A stretch of 37,647 bases of DNA, taken from NCBI GenBank assembly GCA_021773195.1, contig JAJFKN010000043.1, positions 1 to 37,647 of the forward strand, read 5' to 3'. The stretch comes from Gammaproteobacteria bacterium (lineage in GTDB: Bacteria; Pseudomonadota; Gammaproteobacteria; JAKBBU01). The translations under genes were made by a program, and so were the position numbers. The notes under the pieces were generated by a model. That model was not told where the DNA came from. It did no database searches and was given only the letters and a program-made list of their open reading frames with translations. Shown here one piece after another: positions 26,287 to 34,197 of the stretch. The number at the start of each line of letters is the position of its first letter. Positions within the stretch are counted from its first letter, which is position 1.

Positions 26287-26731
26287 GCTTTGCCTCCTTA
26301 GTGGCCCTGTTAATTTTTTCTTTTATGCCAGGAGGCGCATAATTCTCATCGTGCTTAGCCAACACTCTATCAGCTTGAAATAAACCATCAGGCATTAAGT
26401 GCCCTTCCACCACCACACCTTGGCCTTCACGAAATAAATCCGGCAACACACCACGATAATGCACTGGATAAGAAGCGCCCCCATCGGTAATAAAAAACTT
26501 TACTGATAGGCTTCCCAATGCGCGGTGAATGGAATGGCGAGCGACTAAGCCACCTATTTTTATAGTTTTATCTTCAGTAACAATACCAGGGGCTTGAGCT
26601 TTTAGTTGAGTTGGCGTGAAATACAAGTTCACATTCTGTCGCAATCCATAAAGAATACACAGCATAGCTAATGCTAAACCCAACAGGATAAAACTTAGTT
26701 GCCATATACGTCGATGATGAATTTTATTCAT
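26276..26731 (-). CDS. ccmE: Periplasmic heme chaperone CcmE
   Basis: CcmE binds heme covalently through a histidine and delivers it to CcmF. The 151-residue protein starts MNKIHHRRIWQLSFILLGLALAMLCILYGL, a single N-terminal anchor, followed by an OB-fold beta barrel (IKIGGLVARHSIHRA, VKFFITDG, VHYRGVLPDLFREGQGVVVEG). The heme-binding His is in VLAKHDENYAPP (about residue 126), the standard motif with the following Tyr. I prefer ATG 26731, preceded by GAAGG, over the GTG five codons upstream. It overlaps the end of ccmD by eight bases. Confidence 0.95.
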   Translation of the reverse strand: MNKIHHRRIWQLSFILLGLALAMLCILYGLRQNVNLYFTPTQLKAQAPGIVTEDKTIKIGGLVARHSIHRALGSLSVKFFITDGGASYPVHYRGVLPDLFREGQGVVVEGHLMPDGLFQADRVLAKHDENYAPPGIKEKINRATKEAKHAA

Positions 26732-26885
26732 TAATACCTTCTTCACGGGCCGCCAAGTCTTGCAATAAGCGCTTACTGCATCGCATAGGCCACCATATAT
26801 TCAAGGCTAATAAAACTAGACTTATGGACACGGCCGGCCAAATATATTTAGCATATCCACCCATCATAAAAAAATGTTCTAACAT
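26724..26885 (-). CDS. ccmD: CcmD small membrane protein of heme export
   Basis: CcmD is a tiny protein that stabilises the CcmABC-CcmE complex during release of holo-CcmE. This 53-residue frame starts MLEHFFMMGGYAKYIWPAVS, has one membrane span (about 16-34, ending NIWWP), then a short basic-acidic tail ending LAAREEGINE. The FFxMGGYAxYxWPA pattern is the family hallmark. ATG 26885 lies one base after the ccmC stop. It is too short for most gene callers but is required by position and sequence. Confidence 0.88.
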   Translation of the reverse strand: MLEHFFMMGGYAKYIWPAVSISLVLLALNIWWPMRCSKRLLQDLAAREEGINE

Positions 26886-26886
26886 A

Positions 26887-27612
26887 TCAGAGAATCCCCT
26901 TTACCCAGGCGGACTTCATATCCATTTTCAGTATTTCCATACGCATACGAATAACCAAAACCAATCCATAAATACAGATATAGGCTCCAAGCATAACTAA
27001 CAAGGGCCATAACATGCTTTCTACAATGGCCGGTTTTGCAAAGGCCGATAAACTAGGGCCTTGATGCAAGGTATTCCACCAAATAACAGAAAAATGAATA
27101 ATGGGAATATTAATCACCCCCACTAGCACTAACATACAGCTGGCACGGCTATCGCGTCCACTTTGACGCAAAGCATTATCCAATACCATATAACCCAAAT
27201 ATAAAAATAACAAAATCAATTCTGATGTTAACCGAGCATCCCAAATCCACCAAGTGCCCCACATTGGTTTGCCCCATAAAGAACCTGTCAATAAAGCAAG
27301 GAAAGCAAAAGTAGCCCCAATGGGTGCACTTGCTCGCAATGCACAGTTGGCCAGTTTAATCCGGAAGACTAGAGCCAAGAAAGCAAAGAAAGCCATGGCG
27401 CTATAAACCATCATCGATAAAAAAGCACTGGGCACATGCACATAAATAATACGGAAACCATCACCCTGTTGATAATCAGCAGGCGCCATGACTAAGCCCC
27501 CCCACAACCCCAAGAGCAATAAAACAACTGCACCTGTGGCTGAAGGTATGACAAGACGCCCTAAAACACGATAACAATATGACGTTGATAATAATTTTAT
27601 AAATATGTTCAC
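26887..27612 (-). CDS. ccmC: Heme-handling membrane protein CcmC
   Basis: CcmC attaches heme to CcmE with CcmD, in the inner membrane. The 241-residue protein (E. coli 245) has six hydrophobic spans. Its WWD domain is GKPMWGTWWIWDARLTSEL (about 118-136), and heme-ligand candidates are the His in RIIYVHVPSAFLSMM (about 60) and in FSVIWWNTLHQGPS. I start it at GTG 27612, which overlaps the ccmB stop as GTGA and has GGAG seven bases before. The open frame extends 27 codons further upstream, but that part overlaps ccmB and adds no recognisable sequence. Confidence 0.93.
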   Translation of the reverse strand: MNIFIKLLSTSYCYRVLGRLVIPSATGAVVLLLLGLWGGLVMAPADYQQGDGFRIIYVHVPSAFLSMMVYSAMAFFAFLALVFRIKLANCALRASAPIGATFAFLALLTGSLWGKPMWGTWWIWDARLTSELILLFLYLGYMVLDNALRQSGRDSRASCMLVLVGVINIPIIHFSVIWWNTLHQGPSLSAFAKPAIVESMLWPLLVMLGAYICIYGLVLVIRMRMEILKMDMKSAWVKGIL

Positions 27613-28283
27613 CCTTCTACTCCCCAACGCAAGGCTTTTTGAATCACAAGTGGCCCACCCACCAAAGCCAAGAAAAAGAATGCCCCCATACAAGCCAATG
27701 GCCCTGTTGCATCAACACCTTGAAGGACCAACTGTACGGCGCCATTACCGAAGATCAGTAAAGGTATAAACAAAGGCAATACCATTAATGCCAATAGCAT
27801 GCCACGCTGCCCCAAACCCAAAGCTAAGCTAGCGCCCACACTACCAATGATGAGCAGTACGGGCGTTCCCAATAAAAGCGTCAACATCAAAATGCGCACC
27901 ACAATCCAAGGTAAATAAAACCATTGAGCCAAAAGAGGCAATAAAATAATGATAGGCAATAGGCTCGTAAACCAATGCATAAACAGTTTCACATACACAT
28001 AAGATTGTAAGGAGCCCCGAATTAATAAGTATTGCTCTAACACACCCTGTTTCAAATCATCACTAAAAATCGACTCCAACCCCATTAACAGCGTAAATAA
28101 TGTGATTAACCAAAGTACCCCAGGCGCCACTTGCATTAATAAGTTGTGCTTATCGCCTAAAGCCAAAGGAAACAAACTTAACGCCAATACAAAAAACAAT
28201 AACGGAAATAATACTTTCATAGGTTGTCGAATTAGGTTTAAGCTTTCTCGTTTGAGCACATGGCTGATTTGATTAGCTGACAT
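27609..28283 (-). CDS. ccmB: Heme-exporter permease CcmB
   Basis: CcmB is the membrane partner of the ATPase CcmA; together with CcmC and CcmD they release holo-CcmE. The 224 residues (E. coli 220) have six spans. The N-terminal stretch LKRESLNLIRQPMKVLFPLLFFVLALSLFPLALG and the cytoplasmic IFSDDLKQGVLEQYLLIRG segment match the family. The C-terminal span is FFFLALVGGPLVIQKALR. It overlaps the end of ccmA by 11 bases and ccmC by four bases, so the three are tightly coupled. Confidence 0.93.
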   Translation of the reverse strand: MSANQISHVLKRESLNLIRQPMKVLFPLLFFVLALSLFPLALGDKHNLLMQVAPGVLWLITLFTLLMGLESIFSDDLKQGVLEQYLLIRGSLQSYVYVKLFMHWFTSLLPIIILLPLLAQWFYLPWIVVRILMLTLLLGTPVLLIIGSVGASLALGLGQRGMLLALMVLPLFIPLLIFGNGAVQLVLQGVDATGPLACMGAFFFLALVGGPLVIQKALRWGVEG

Positions 28284-28920
28284 GTTTCATCCTCAATCGT
28301 TGGCAGCGATTTAAGCCGGCATGTTCATCGTGACTGGCCATGACTAAAATACCCCCTTTAGCCAAATGATCTTGAAACACATTTTGTATAAAGCTACGAC
28401 TGCTTTTATCCAAGTAGGTCAAGGGTTCATCCACAATCCAAAGAGGGGCATCACTTAATAAAAAACGAATTAAAGCGGTTTTGCGTGCTTGTCCCGCCGA
28501 GAGCTGGGCCAAGGGTCGCTGCACCAATGAAGTTAACTGCAAAGCATCTAAAGCTTGCGCTAAACGTACATGCTCACCCAAGCCGTAACATTGCACCAAA
28601 TTTTCCATGACGGTTAAGTGACTTTGTAAACCTAAGGCATGCCCCAAATAAACCAATTGCGATTGCAAAGAAGAAAAATCACGCCGCATCTTTTCACCGC
28701 ACCAATGCACGGCCCCGCGCTCTAATGGGAGGAGCCCGCATAATTGGCGCAGCAAGGTACTTTTGCCGCAACCATTAGGGCCAGACACCACTAAGCCCTC
28801 GCCTGCCGCTAATTGAAATGTCTTACGCCTGTATATTTGCCGGGACCCTCGACTGGCGTAGAGGCCTTGGGCCTTTAAAGCTATCCCTGTCATAGGGCTA
28901 TTGTTAAGAAAATAGGCCAT
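28273..28920 (-). CDS. ccmA: Heme-exporter ATPase CcmA
   Basis: CcmA is the ABC ATPase of the CcmAB complex. The 215-residue protein has Walker A GPNGCGKSTLLRQLCG (about 45-60), the signature LSAGQARKTALIRFLLS, Walker B LWIVDEPLTYLD and a switch His in ILVMASHDEHAG. The signature is LSAGQ, as in other CcmA proteins, instead of LSGGQ. The start may be ATG 28920 or the in-frame ATG 28893 (MTGIALKAQGLY), the latter closer to family length. It is the first gene of the ccm operon, divergent from sohB across about 60 bases that must hold both promoters. Confidence 0.92.
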   Translation of the reverse strand: MAYFLNNSPMTGIALKAQGLYASRGSRQIYRRKTFQLAAGEGLVVSGPNGCGKSTLLRQLCGLLPLERGAVHWCGEKMRRDFSSLQSQLVYLGHALGLQSHLTVMENLVQCYGLGEHVRLAQALDALQLTSLVQRPLAQLSAGQARKTALIRFLLSDAPLWIVDEPLTYLDKSSRSFIQNVFQDHLAKGGILVMASHDEHAGLNRCQRLRMKHVS

Positions 28921-28983
28921 CGTTTCAAGCGCATTTCTCTGATATCCTATGGAACTCTTACATTAGCCAGGAGCCCGCTTAAC

Positions 28984-29994
28984 ATGCATTTTCTTGAACA
29001 ATCTGGTTTATTCCTACTTGACACCCTGATTATCGTGGTGGCCATACTATTGCTGATTGCTGGCATCATCGCCATTACCAGCCGAGGCAAAGAAAAGGAA
29101 AAGGGTAAAATCCGCATTGCAAAACTCAATAAACGTTATGCACGCATGACCCATGAGTTACAAGCCACACTGCTGGATAAAAAAGCCCTAAAGCGCTTTG
29201 AAAAAGCTCAAAAAAAATCCAAGAAGGACCCTAGCGAGAAACGCCTTTTTGTTATCAACTTCCATGGGGATATAAAAGCCTCAGCTGTTCAACAGCTGCG
29301 CGAAGAAATCACAGGTATCTTAATGGTGGCAAAACCAGAAGATGAAGTATTAGTGAAAGTTGAAACCGGTGGCGGTATGGTGCATGCCTATGGCCTAGCC
29401 GCATCACAGCTGCAACGATTAAGAGCGCATAATATTCCCTTAACGGTATCTCTGGATAAAATCGGAGCCAGTGGTGGTTACCTCATGGCCGCTGTAGCCA
29501 ATAAAATCCTTGCTGCACCCTTCGCCATTGTGGGGTCCATTGGTGTGGTGGCGCAAATGCCCAACTTCCATAAATTTTTAAAGAAACACAACATTGATTA
29601 TGAACAATTAACTGCTGGTGAATATAAGCGCACCCTTACCCTCTTTGGTGAAAATACCAGCAAAGCCAGAAGTAAGTTCCAGGAAGATTTGGATGAAGCT
29701 CACGACCTTTTTAAGGCATTCCTTGAAGAACATCGTCCTCAATTGGATATGCAAGTTGTGGCCACCGGGGAGCATTGGTTCGGCAGCAAAGCCCTAGAAT
29801 TGAAATTAGTGGATGAAATAATCACCAGTGATGATTATCTGCTGCAAGCCCATAAAGATCTAGACGTTTTTAGCATCCAATGTGTGGGCAAAAAGTCCCT
29901 CGGCGAAAAGTTAACGGGTTCCACCAGCGCACTGTGGCAAAAAGTCATTAATGCTTGGCAACAATCGGATTTAGAATCCCGACATTATTTTTGA
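28984..29994 (+). CDS. sohB: Inner-membrane S49 serine peptidase SohB
   Basis: SohB is an S49-family (SppA-like) peptidase with its active site in the periplasm. The 336-residue protein has an N-terminal membrane span (about 8-32, LFLLDTLIIVVAILLLIAGIIAI), a basic linker and then the peptidase domain. The nucleophile Ser is in DKIGASGGYLMAA (about residue 164) and the general-base Lys in TAGEYKRTLTLFGEN (about residue 214), consistent with the Ser-Lys dyad. CAGGAG lies nine bases before ATG 28984. A solo palindromic repeat separates it from galE. Confidence 0.93.
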   Translation: MHFLEQSGLFLLDTLIIVVAILLLIAGIIAITSRGKEKEKGKIRIAKLNKRYARMTHELQATLLDKKALKRFEKAQKKSKKDPSEKRLFVINFHGDIKASAVQQLREEITGILMVAKPEDEVLVKVETGGGMVHAYGLAASQLQRLRAHNIPLTVSLDKIGASGGYLMAAVANKILAAPFAIVGSIGVVAQMPNFHKFLKKHNIDYEQLTAGEYKRTLTLFGENTSKARSKFQEDLDEAHDLFKAFLEEHRPQLDMQVVATGEHWFGSKALELKLVDEIITSDDYLLQAHKDLDVFSIQCVGKKSLGEKLTGSTSALWQKVINAWQQSDLESRHYF

Positions 29995-30010
29995 AAATTT
30001 CAGGTATGGA

Positions 30011-30043
30011 CCCCGGAATGCACTGGTGCATCCGGGGTGACGT
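30011..30043 (+). repeat. Solo palindromic repeat between sohB and galE
   Basis: Outer stem CCCCGGA/TCCGGGG (30011-30017, 30031-30037), bulged A, inner stem TGCA/TGCA and loop CTGG, followed by GTGACGTT. The outer stem, bulge and right flank match the dnaX copies; only the inner arm and loop differ. There is no T-run, so it is not an obvious terminator, and sohB-galE transcription could pass through it. Confidence 0.85.
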
Positions 30044-30064
30044 TGTGATAGTAAGGAAACCATT

Positions 30065-31045
30065 ATGAAACCAGGTATTTTAGTCACAGGCGGCGCTGGC
30101 TATATTGGCAGCCACACTGGGCTTCACTGGGGTGAAGCCGGTGAAAACTTAGTCATCTTAGATGATTTGAGTACAGGCCACCGTGAAGCGGTACAATACG
30201 GGAAATTTGTTCAAGGGGATATGGACGACAAAGCCTTGGTTTTGGATCTCATTGCGCAACACAACATTGACACCTTGGTTCATTTTGCAGCAAAAACCTG
30301 TGTGCCTGAATCCGTCGCTCGCCCTTTACACTATTATGATAATAATGTAGCCAAGTTTGGACGCCTGCTAGATTACTGTGTGGAAGGCGGCATCAAGCAA
30401 GTTATTTTTTCTTCTTCGGCTGCGGTTTATGGTAAACCCAAAGAATCGGAAGTCACAGAGAATACCCCCTGCGAACCTATCAATCCCTACGGTGCCAGCA
30501 AACTCATGGATGAAGTGATTTTACGTGACGCGGCTAAAGCCCATGGTTTTCGTTTTGTCGCCCTGCGCTATTTTAATGTGGCCGGTTGTGATGTGAAGCA
30601 ACGCATTGGTCGTGACAATGATGATGTCCCCGGCTTAGTAAAAATTGTGGCGGAAGCCGCCGTGGGTAAACGGGAGTATGTACCTATTACAGGAACCGAT
30701 TATGAGACCCCCGATGGCACAGGCATTCGTGATTACATTCACGTGGATGATTTAGCAGAAGCCCATGTACAAGCCCTGACTTACTTACGCGAAGGTGGCA
30801 CCAATAATATTTTCAACTGTGGTTACGGTCACGGTTACAGTGTTAGAGAAATCATTCAAATGGCAGAAAAAGTATGGGGCAAATCCATTCCTATCAAAAT
30901 CATGCCACGTCGCCCCGGCGATCCCGCTTGTCTGATTGCTAATAATGAAAAAATAACGGAAATATTAAAGTGGAAAGCCCAACACGATGACTTGGAAGTA
31001 ATCTTAAAAACCGCATTAGATTGGGAAAAACGTCATTCGTTATAA
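30065..31045 (+). CDS. galE: UDP-glucose 4-epimerase
   Basis: GalE interconverts UDP-glucose and UDP-galactose (and often the N-acetyl forms) for surface polysaccharide or galactose use. The 326 residues form an extended short-chain dehydrogenase: NAD motif GGAGYIGSH (about 8-16), ILDDLSTGHREAV, HFAAKTCVPESV, the catalytic Ser region FSSSAAVYG, the YGASK dyad (Tyr about 142, Lys about 146), LRYFNVAGCD and the substrate segment YIHVDDLAEAH. AAGGA precedes ATG 30065. A perfect 12-bp hairpin lies 16 bases after the stop. With the two glycosyltransferases at 12-14 kb it could feed a glycan pathway, though they are far apart. Confidence 0.93.
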   Translation: MKPGILVTGGAGYIGSHTGLHWGEAGENLVILDDLSTGHREAVQYGKFVQGDMDDKALVLDLIAQHNIDTLVHFAAKTCVPESVARPLHYYDNNVAKFGRLLDYCVEGGIKQVIFSSSAAVYGKPKESEVTENTPCEPINPYGASKLMDEVILRDAAKAHGFRFVALRYFNVAGCDVKQRIGRDNDDVPGLVKIVAEAAVGKREYVPITGTDYETPDGTGIRDYIHVDDLAEAHVQALTYLREGGTNNIFNCGYGHGYSVREIIQMAEKVWGKSIPIKIMPRRPGDPACLIANNEKITEILKWKAQHDDLEVILKTALDWEKRHSL

Positions 31046-31060
31046 ACTTAGAAATAAGAT

Positions 31061-31090
31061 GTAAATGCCTACTGTTAAGTAGGCATTTAC
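31061..31090. terminator. Perfect 12-bp hairpin downstream of galE
   Basis: GTAAATGCCTAC (31061-31072) and GTAGGCATTTAC (31079-31090) pair perfectly over a TGTTAA loop. It is followed by GGGG instead of a T-run, so intrinsic termination is uncertain; it may protect the 3' end of the galE message. The remaining gap to 31511 holds fragments of the palindromic repeats and no gene I can support. Confidence 0.5.
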
Positions 31091-31360
31091 GGGGCAAGCC
31101 CTCTACATAAGCTAAGACAATTCGTCCGCGCTCGTAAAGGAAAATGGTCCGTTACTTATATCGGATAAATCTTTTGCAAGACCCACCAAGTAGCGGGTCG
31201 AACACTATACCCCCACGAAAAAATAATTACAAAGGAAATCCAGTGAGCATTCCCCCTGATAAAATGCAGGAGAATCACTGGGGAAAAATTGACTGCAGAA
31301 ATTTGACCCACGTCACCGGACGAAAGCTCCGTCATCCCGGAACTTTACGCAGCCACCCCA

Positions 31361-31496
31361 CGTCACCCCAGAATTTTTCGAAGAAAAATGTCCGGGGCCC
31401 AGTCCAAATAAGCGTTTCAGCAAAGCTGAAACAACCTAATCTGACTGGACCTCGGAATGGCTTGCCCTCAGGAGACAGCCGCAATCCGGGGTGACG
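31361..31496. repeat. Composite palindromic repeat, copy 2 (136 bp)
   Basis: Perfect 9-bp terminal inverted repeats, CGTCACCCC (31361-31369) and GGGGTGACG (31488-31496). Inside are a left hairpin with inner stem ATTTTTC/GAAAAAT (31373-31379, 31383-31389), an inner stem CCAGTC/GACTGG (31399-31404, 31443-31448), a central hairpin GTTTCAGC-AAA-GCTGAAAC (31414-31432) and a right hairpin CCTCGGA/TCCGGGG. Further fragments of the same ends (CCACGTCACC, GTCATCCCGGAA) precede it from about 31308. Confidence 0.82.
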
Positions 31497-31511
31497 TACG
31501 ATGCACAAATT

Positions 31512-33023
31512 TTAAAAAGCAGATGAACCACTGCTTTTACTGCTATCTTTACGATTACCAGCTTCTAGCCCACCTTCTTCAACTTGATCCAATCCAATCA
31601 CAACGTCACCACCTGACCTATCATTAATCGGACGGTAATGCATGCTACTAAAAACATGAGACGGCGAATCTTGATAAGACACAACATCAACAACAGTCTC
31701 CGCTTGCAAATATTGCTCTAGAACTCTCGACTGATTCAAATAATCCACCAGCGCTAATAAACTTGTCTGGGCTGTAGCATTAAGATCAATCCTACGCAAT
31801 TGCGCTAAAACCTGAGGGATAATACGTTTTACTTTTCCGATAGACACTTGCTCAAGCTGATCAGGGTGATCTAGCTTATTCTTATCAGTTAAAGTACCCA
31901 GCAAAACCATTTCCGCTTTTATAATATGAGGCTTATCTAAACCATTACAGCCTCCATTATCCCTAATGCTTGCAACAGCGTATTCACGGGCTTGAGGCCA
32001 TAGCGAGCATTGCATCAAGGTGCAACAAGCCACTAACATAGATAGAATAATTAACCCAGCAGTAATGGCGTACAGCGATACAAGAACATCCAAAGTCCAA
32101 GAGTGATCTAAATAGCCGTGATGGTGGGCCACCAACCCTACCGTTGCACCCGCTGAAGTCAACATAGCTAACACAAAAGGAATGGCGCTCTTCCAACCTA
32201 AATGGGTTTCATCCATACCACAACAGTAAAGAGCGAATACATTGGAACATCTAGGATCGATAGTAACAGAATCACTCACAGAAATACCTTGATTACGCTG
32301 CAAGATTATCTTTAATACCCCTATGGCTTTTTGCACTTTTGCATATAGCTCAGCTCTTTCTTGGCAAGCCTCTGATTGAAGAACAGTAACAACCGCCTTT
32401 GCCGCGTCACTTCCCACTCCTTGCAAACGCTGCTTTAAGGTAGACTCACCCACAGCAAAAGCCATGAAAGGATTGCAGCTGGATACGTTTTTTATGACAA
32501 AAACCAGCAAAGCCGACGCAACAGCAGCCTTATCATTTGCAGATTCAATATGCTTAAATAACACAGACAAGAACGTTTTGTTATTATTATCTCGCTCATT
32601 CATCAAAGCATAGAATTCCTTAGTGAAGGGGCTTTCCCTAAAAACTTCATCTAAAGCTACTGTTGAGATAAAGGTTATCAATGTAAAAAATTTTTTAATC
32701 ACATGATGCAACAGTGCAGGACTTTCCTCTGCCAACAAATGCAATAGGTTTTTTCCATCACGGGCACGCAAGTTTAATACATCACGAAAATTATTCACTT
32801 CACGCAATTCATCATAGAAATTATTTCGAGAGTCATGCAATAGCCTCATGAAGCTTTTGACATATGCCCCACCCTTCCTATGACATCCAACTAAAGTATT
32901 GACTATGCTAACCAGGAGATGTTCATCACAAGTCTTTCCTGATTGACTTACCGCATAATAGCCTCGGAACATGCCAACTAACTGGCTCTTTGTGATTATT
33001 GGTGTCGCGCTTTGCTGAAGCAT
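31512..33023 (-). CDS. Orphan protein with a two-span membrane hairpin (503 aa), effector-like
   Basis: I do not recognise this protein. Residues 1-270 are soluble and helical and include one ankyrin-like stretch (RARDGKNLLHLLAEESPALLHHVIKK, about 86-111). Two hydrophobic segments follow, about 278-298 (IPFVLAMLTSAGATVGLVA) and 310-338 (LDVLVSLYAITAGLIILSMLVACC), separated by a short His-rich loop. A soluble region of about 165 residues ends in an acidic, Ser-rich tail (QVEEGGLEAGNRKDSSKSSGSSAF). There is no signal peptide. A soluble N-domain, membrane hairpin and flexible Ser/Glu tail resemble type IV secretion substrates of Legionella and Coxiella, but this is inference from layout only. 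It starts at ATG 33023, stands alone, and has repeat DNA on its downstream side. Confidence 0.7.
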   Translation of the reverse strand: MLQQSATPIITKSQLVGMFRGYYAVSQSGKTCDEHLLVSIVNTLVGCHRKGGAYVKSFMRLLHDSRNNFYDELREVNNFRDVLNLRARDGKNLLHLLAEESPALLHHVIKKFFTLITFISTVALDEVFRESPFTKEFYALMNERDNNNKTFLSVLFKHIESANDKAAVASALLVFVIKNVSSCNPFMAFAVGESTLKQRLQGVGSDAAKAVVTVLQSEACQERAELYAKVQKAIGVLKIILQRNQGISVSDSVTIDPRCSNVFALYCCGMDETHLGWKSAIPFVLAMLTSAGATVGLVAHHHGYLDHSWTLDVLVSLYAITAGLIILSMLVACCTLMQCSLWPQAREYAVASIRDNGGCNGLDKPHIIKAEMVLLGTLTDKNKLDHPDQLEQVSIGKVKRIIPQVLAQLRRIDLNATAQTSLLALVDYLNQSRVLEQYLQAETVVDVVSYQDSPSHVFSSMHYRPINDRSGGDVVIGLDQVEEGGLEAGNRKDSSKSSGSSAF

Positions 33024-33194
33024 AATTATTTTCCTTCATTGTACTTATGATTGATCTGGATATATTCTATCCACCATTGACTCACTGCACAAGCCATAGC
33101 GGGTTTTATTTGGTTATTTTTCACCAAATTTGCTTGCATATTGCACATGATTCATTATAATAGGCAATCACTAATAACAATGAAGAGACCCCAC

Positions 33195-33497
33195 ATGTAT
33201 AGCAGCCCAGACAGCAGCGCCCTAGCCTCAAGCTCCTTAGCGGAAGAAGAAAAGATCATCTTTTTGGCCGTGGCTTTGTTAGCCGCTATCCTCGCCTGTT
33301 GCTTGGTCACGGGCGGGTTTTACTGCATCATGCGACCTGATGATTATCATGAATGGTTTACTAACAATCAGAAACTTGCTAAACCACCAGTCAACCCCAC
33401 AATAAACGGCGGTACATTTAGCCCAAAGATGATCGTAATTGGTGGCAACGGCCCTGAACTAGAGACTCGAGATAACCTTCGCGCCTCTCCCGTATAA
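33195..33497 (+). CDS. Small single-span membrane protein of unknown function
   Basis: The 100-residue product has a Ser/Ala-rich start (MYSSPDSSALASSSLAEEE), one membrane span (about 20-42, IIFLAVALLAAILACCLVTGGFYCI) and a polar, Pro/Asn-rich tail (KPPVNPTINGGTFSP). ATG 33195 has AAGAGA about eight bases upstream; ATG 33180 and an even earlier frame to 33141 are possible. It converges with the gene ending at 33515 across 17 bases. No family is recognised. It resembles other small membrane proteins in this region only in having one span. Confidence 0.5.
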   Translation: MYSSPDSSALASSSLAEEEKIIFLAVALLAAILACCLVTGGFYCIMRPDDYHEWFTNNQKLAKPPVNPTINGGTFSPKMIVIGGNGPELETRDNLRASPV

Positions 33498-33514
33498 CAG
33501 CCCACACATTACTC

Positions 33515-33874
33515 CTAAGCCAGCTTACTAATGAAATAAAGAAATTCATCGGGGGCGCCCGCCACAAAATTGGGTGCCACACCACTGTCTAGGTAAAATT
33601 CTTTCGGATGAAATTCCGAGAGAGAAGCAAAACGCAAGTAATGCTGTTCTTCTATATCCCTAAATTGCTTGGATTTTAATTGGATCAATCGGCAATTTAT
33701 TTGGGAAAAATTATCAGCGGCCTCTCTTGTATCAAAAGCGCAATTCATATGAATGCACAATGCCAAGGGCCTGCTCAGACTATTTTCCGTGGCCACCAAC
33801 CTCAAACAGGGAATAAATCGCCCCTGCCAGGGCAAGATGAATGACTCAAATCCATATATCACTCTACTATCCAT
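33515..33874 (-). CDS. Orphan protein, paralogue of the gene at 34198-34647
   Basis: This 119-residue protein aligns along its length with the C-terminal 121 residues of the neighbour at 34198: SFILPWQGRFIPCLRL against SVLPWGSQFIPCLRL, NCRLIQLKSK against NCNLIELKSK, EFHPKEFYLDSGVAPNF against EFHPREFYLDHNVAPSF, and FLYFISKLA against FIYFISEVA. No signal peptide or membrane span is seen. Function unknown. The DNA just upstream of its ATG also resembles the upstream part of the paralogue, but here it has an in-frame TAG, so this copy may be shortened. No clear ribosome site precedes ATG 33874. Confidence 0.6.
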   Translation of the reverse strand: MDSRVIYGFESFILPWQGRFIPCLRLVATENSLSRPLALCIHMNCAFDTREAADNFSQINCRLIQLKSKQFRDIEEQHYLRFASLSEFHPKEFYLDSGVAPNFVAGAPDEFLYFISKLA

Positions 33875-33954
33875 TAGGAAAGTATAACTACCGTTCGATT
33901 GGTTGTCTACAGATATCTGGAACTATGCTCTGATGCCAAGCAAACAAGCTAGTT

Positions 33955-34092
33955 TTAAGGGTTGAGAAGCAGCCTATAGGTATCACTCCGACTATTCTTA
34001 TAGGACGCGCAACGTCGCCTGAAACAGATTAAACAACCTGCGGCCAACGCAAGAGCTCCAAAAATCAATATCATAATCACTGATACAATCAT
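33955..34092 (-). CDS. Candidate 45-residue single-span membrane protein
   Basis: Between the two paralogues a short frame encodes MIVSVIMILIFGALALAAGC followed by LICFRRRCASYK and a polar tail ending YRLLLNP. It is a hydrophobic span of about 20 residues with a basic stretch just after it (positive-inside pattern) and three Cys. The ribosome site is weak (AAUAAG-like). It covers the middle of the 323-base gap; nothing else is seen there. The coding call rests on the clean span-plus-basic layout. Confidence 0.4.
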   Translation of the reverse strand: MIVSVIMILIFGALALAAGCLICFRRRCASYKNSRSDTYRLLLNP

Positions 34093-34197
34093 TCTTATTT
34101 TTTAATTATTTTACCCATTATCACTAGAATATCTTAATAAATGCAATCATTATGCATTGGCTTTTCTGCAAATTGACCCCGTTTGAAACAACTGTAT

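Noticed and set aside
31144..31494. Open frame of 116 codons after galE
   Set aside because: Most of it lies in fragments of the palindromic repeats; composition is not protein-like and no start signal is seen.
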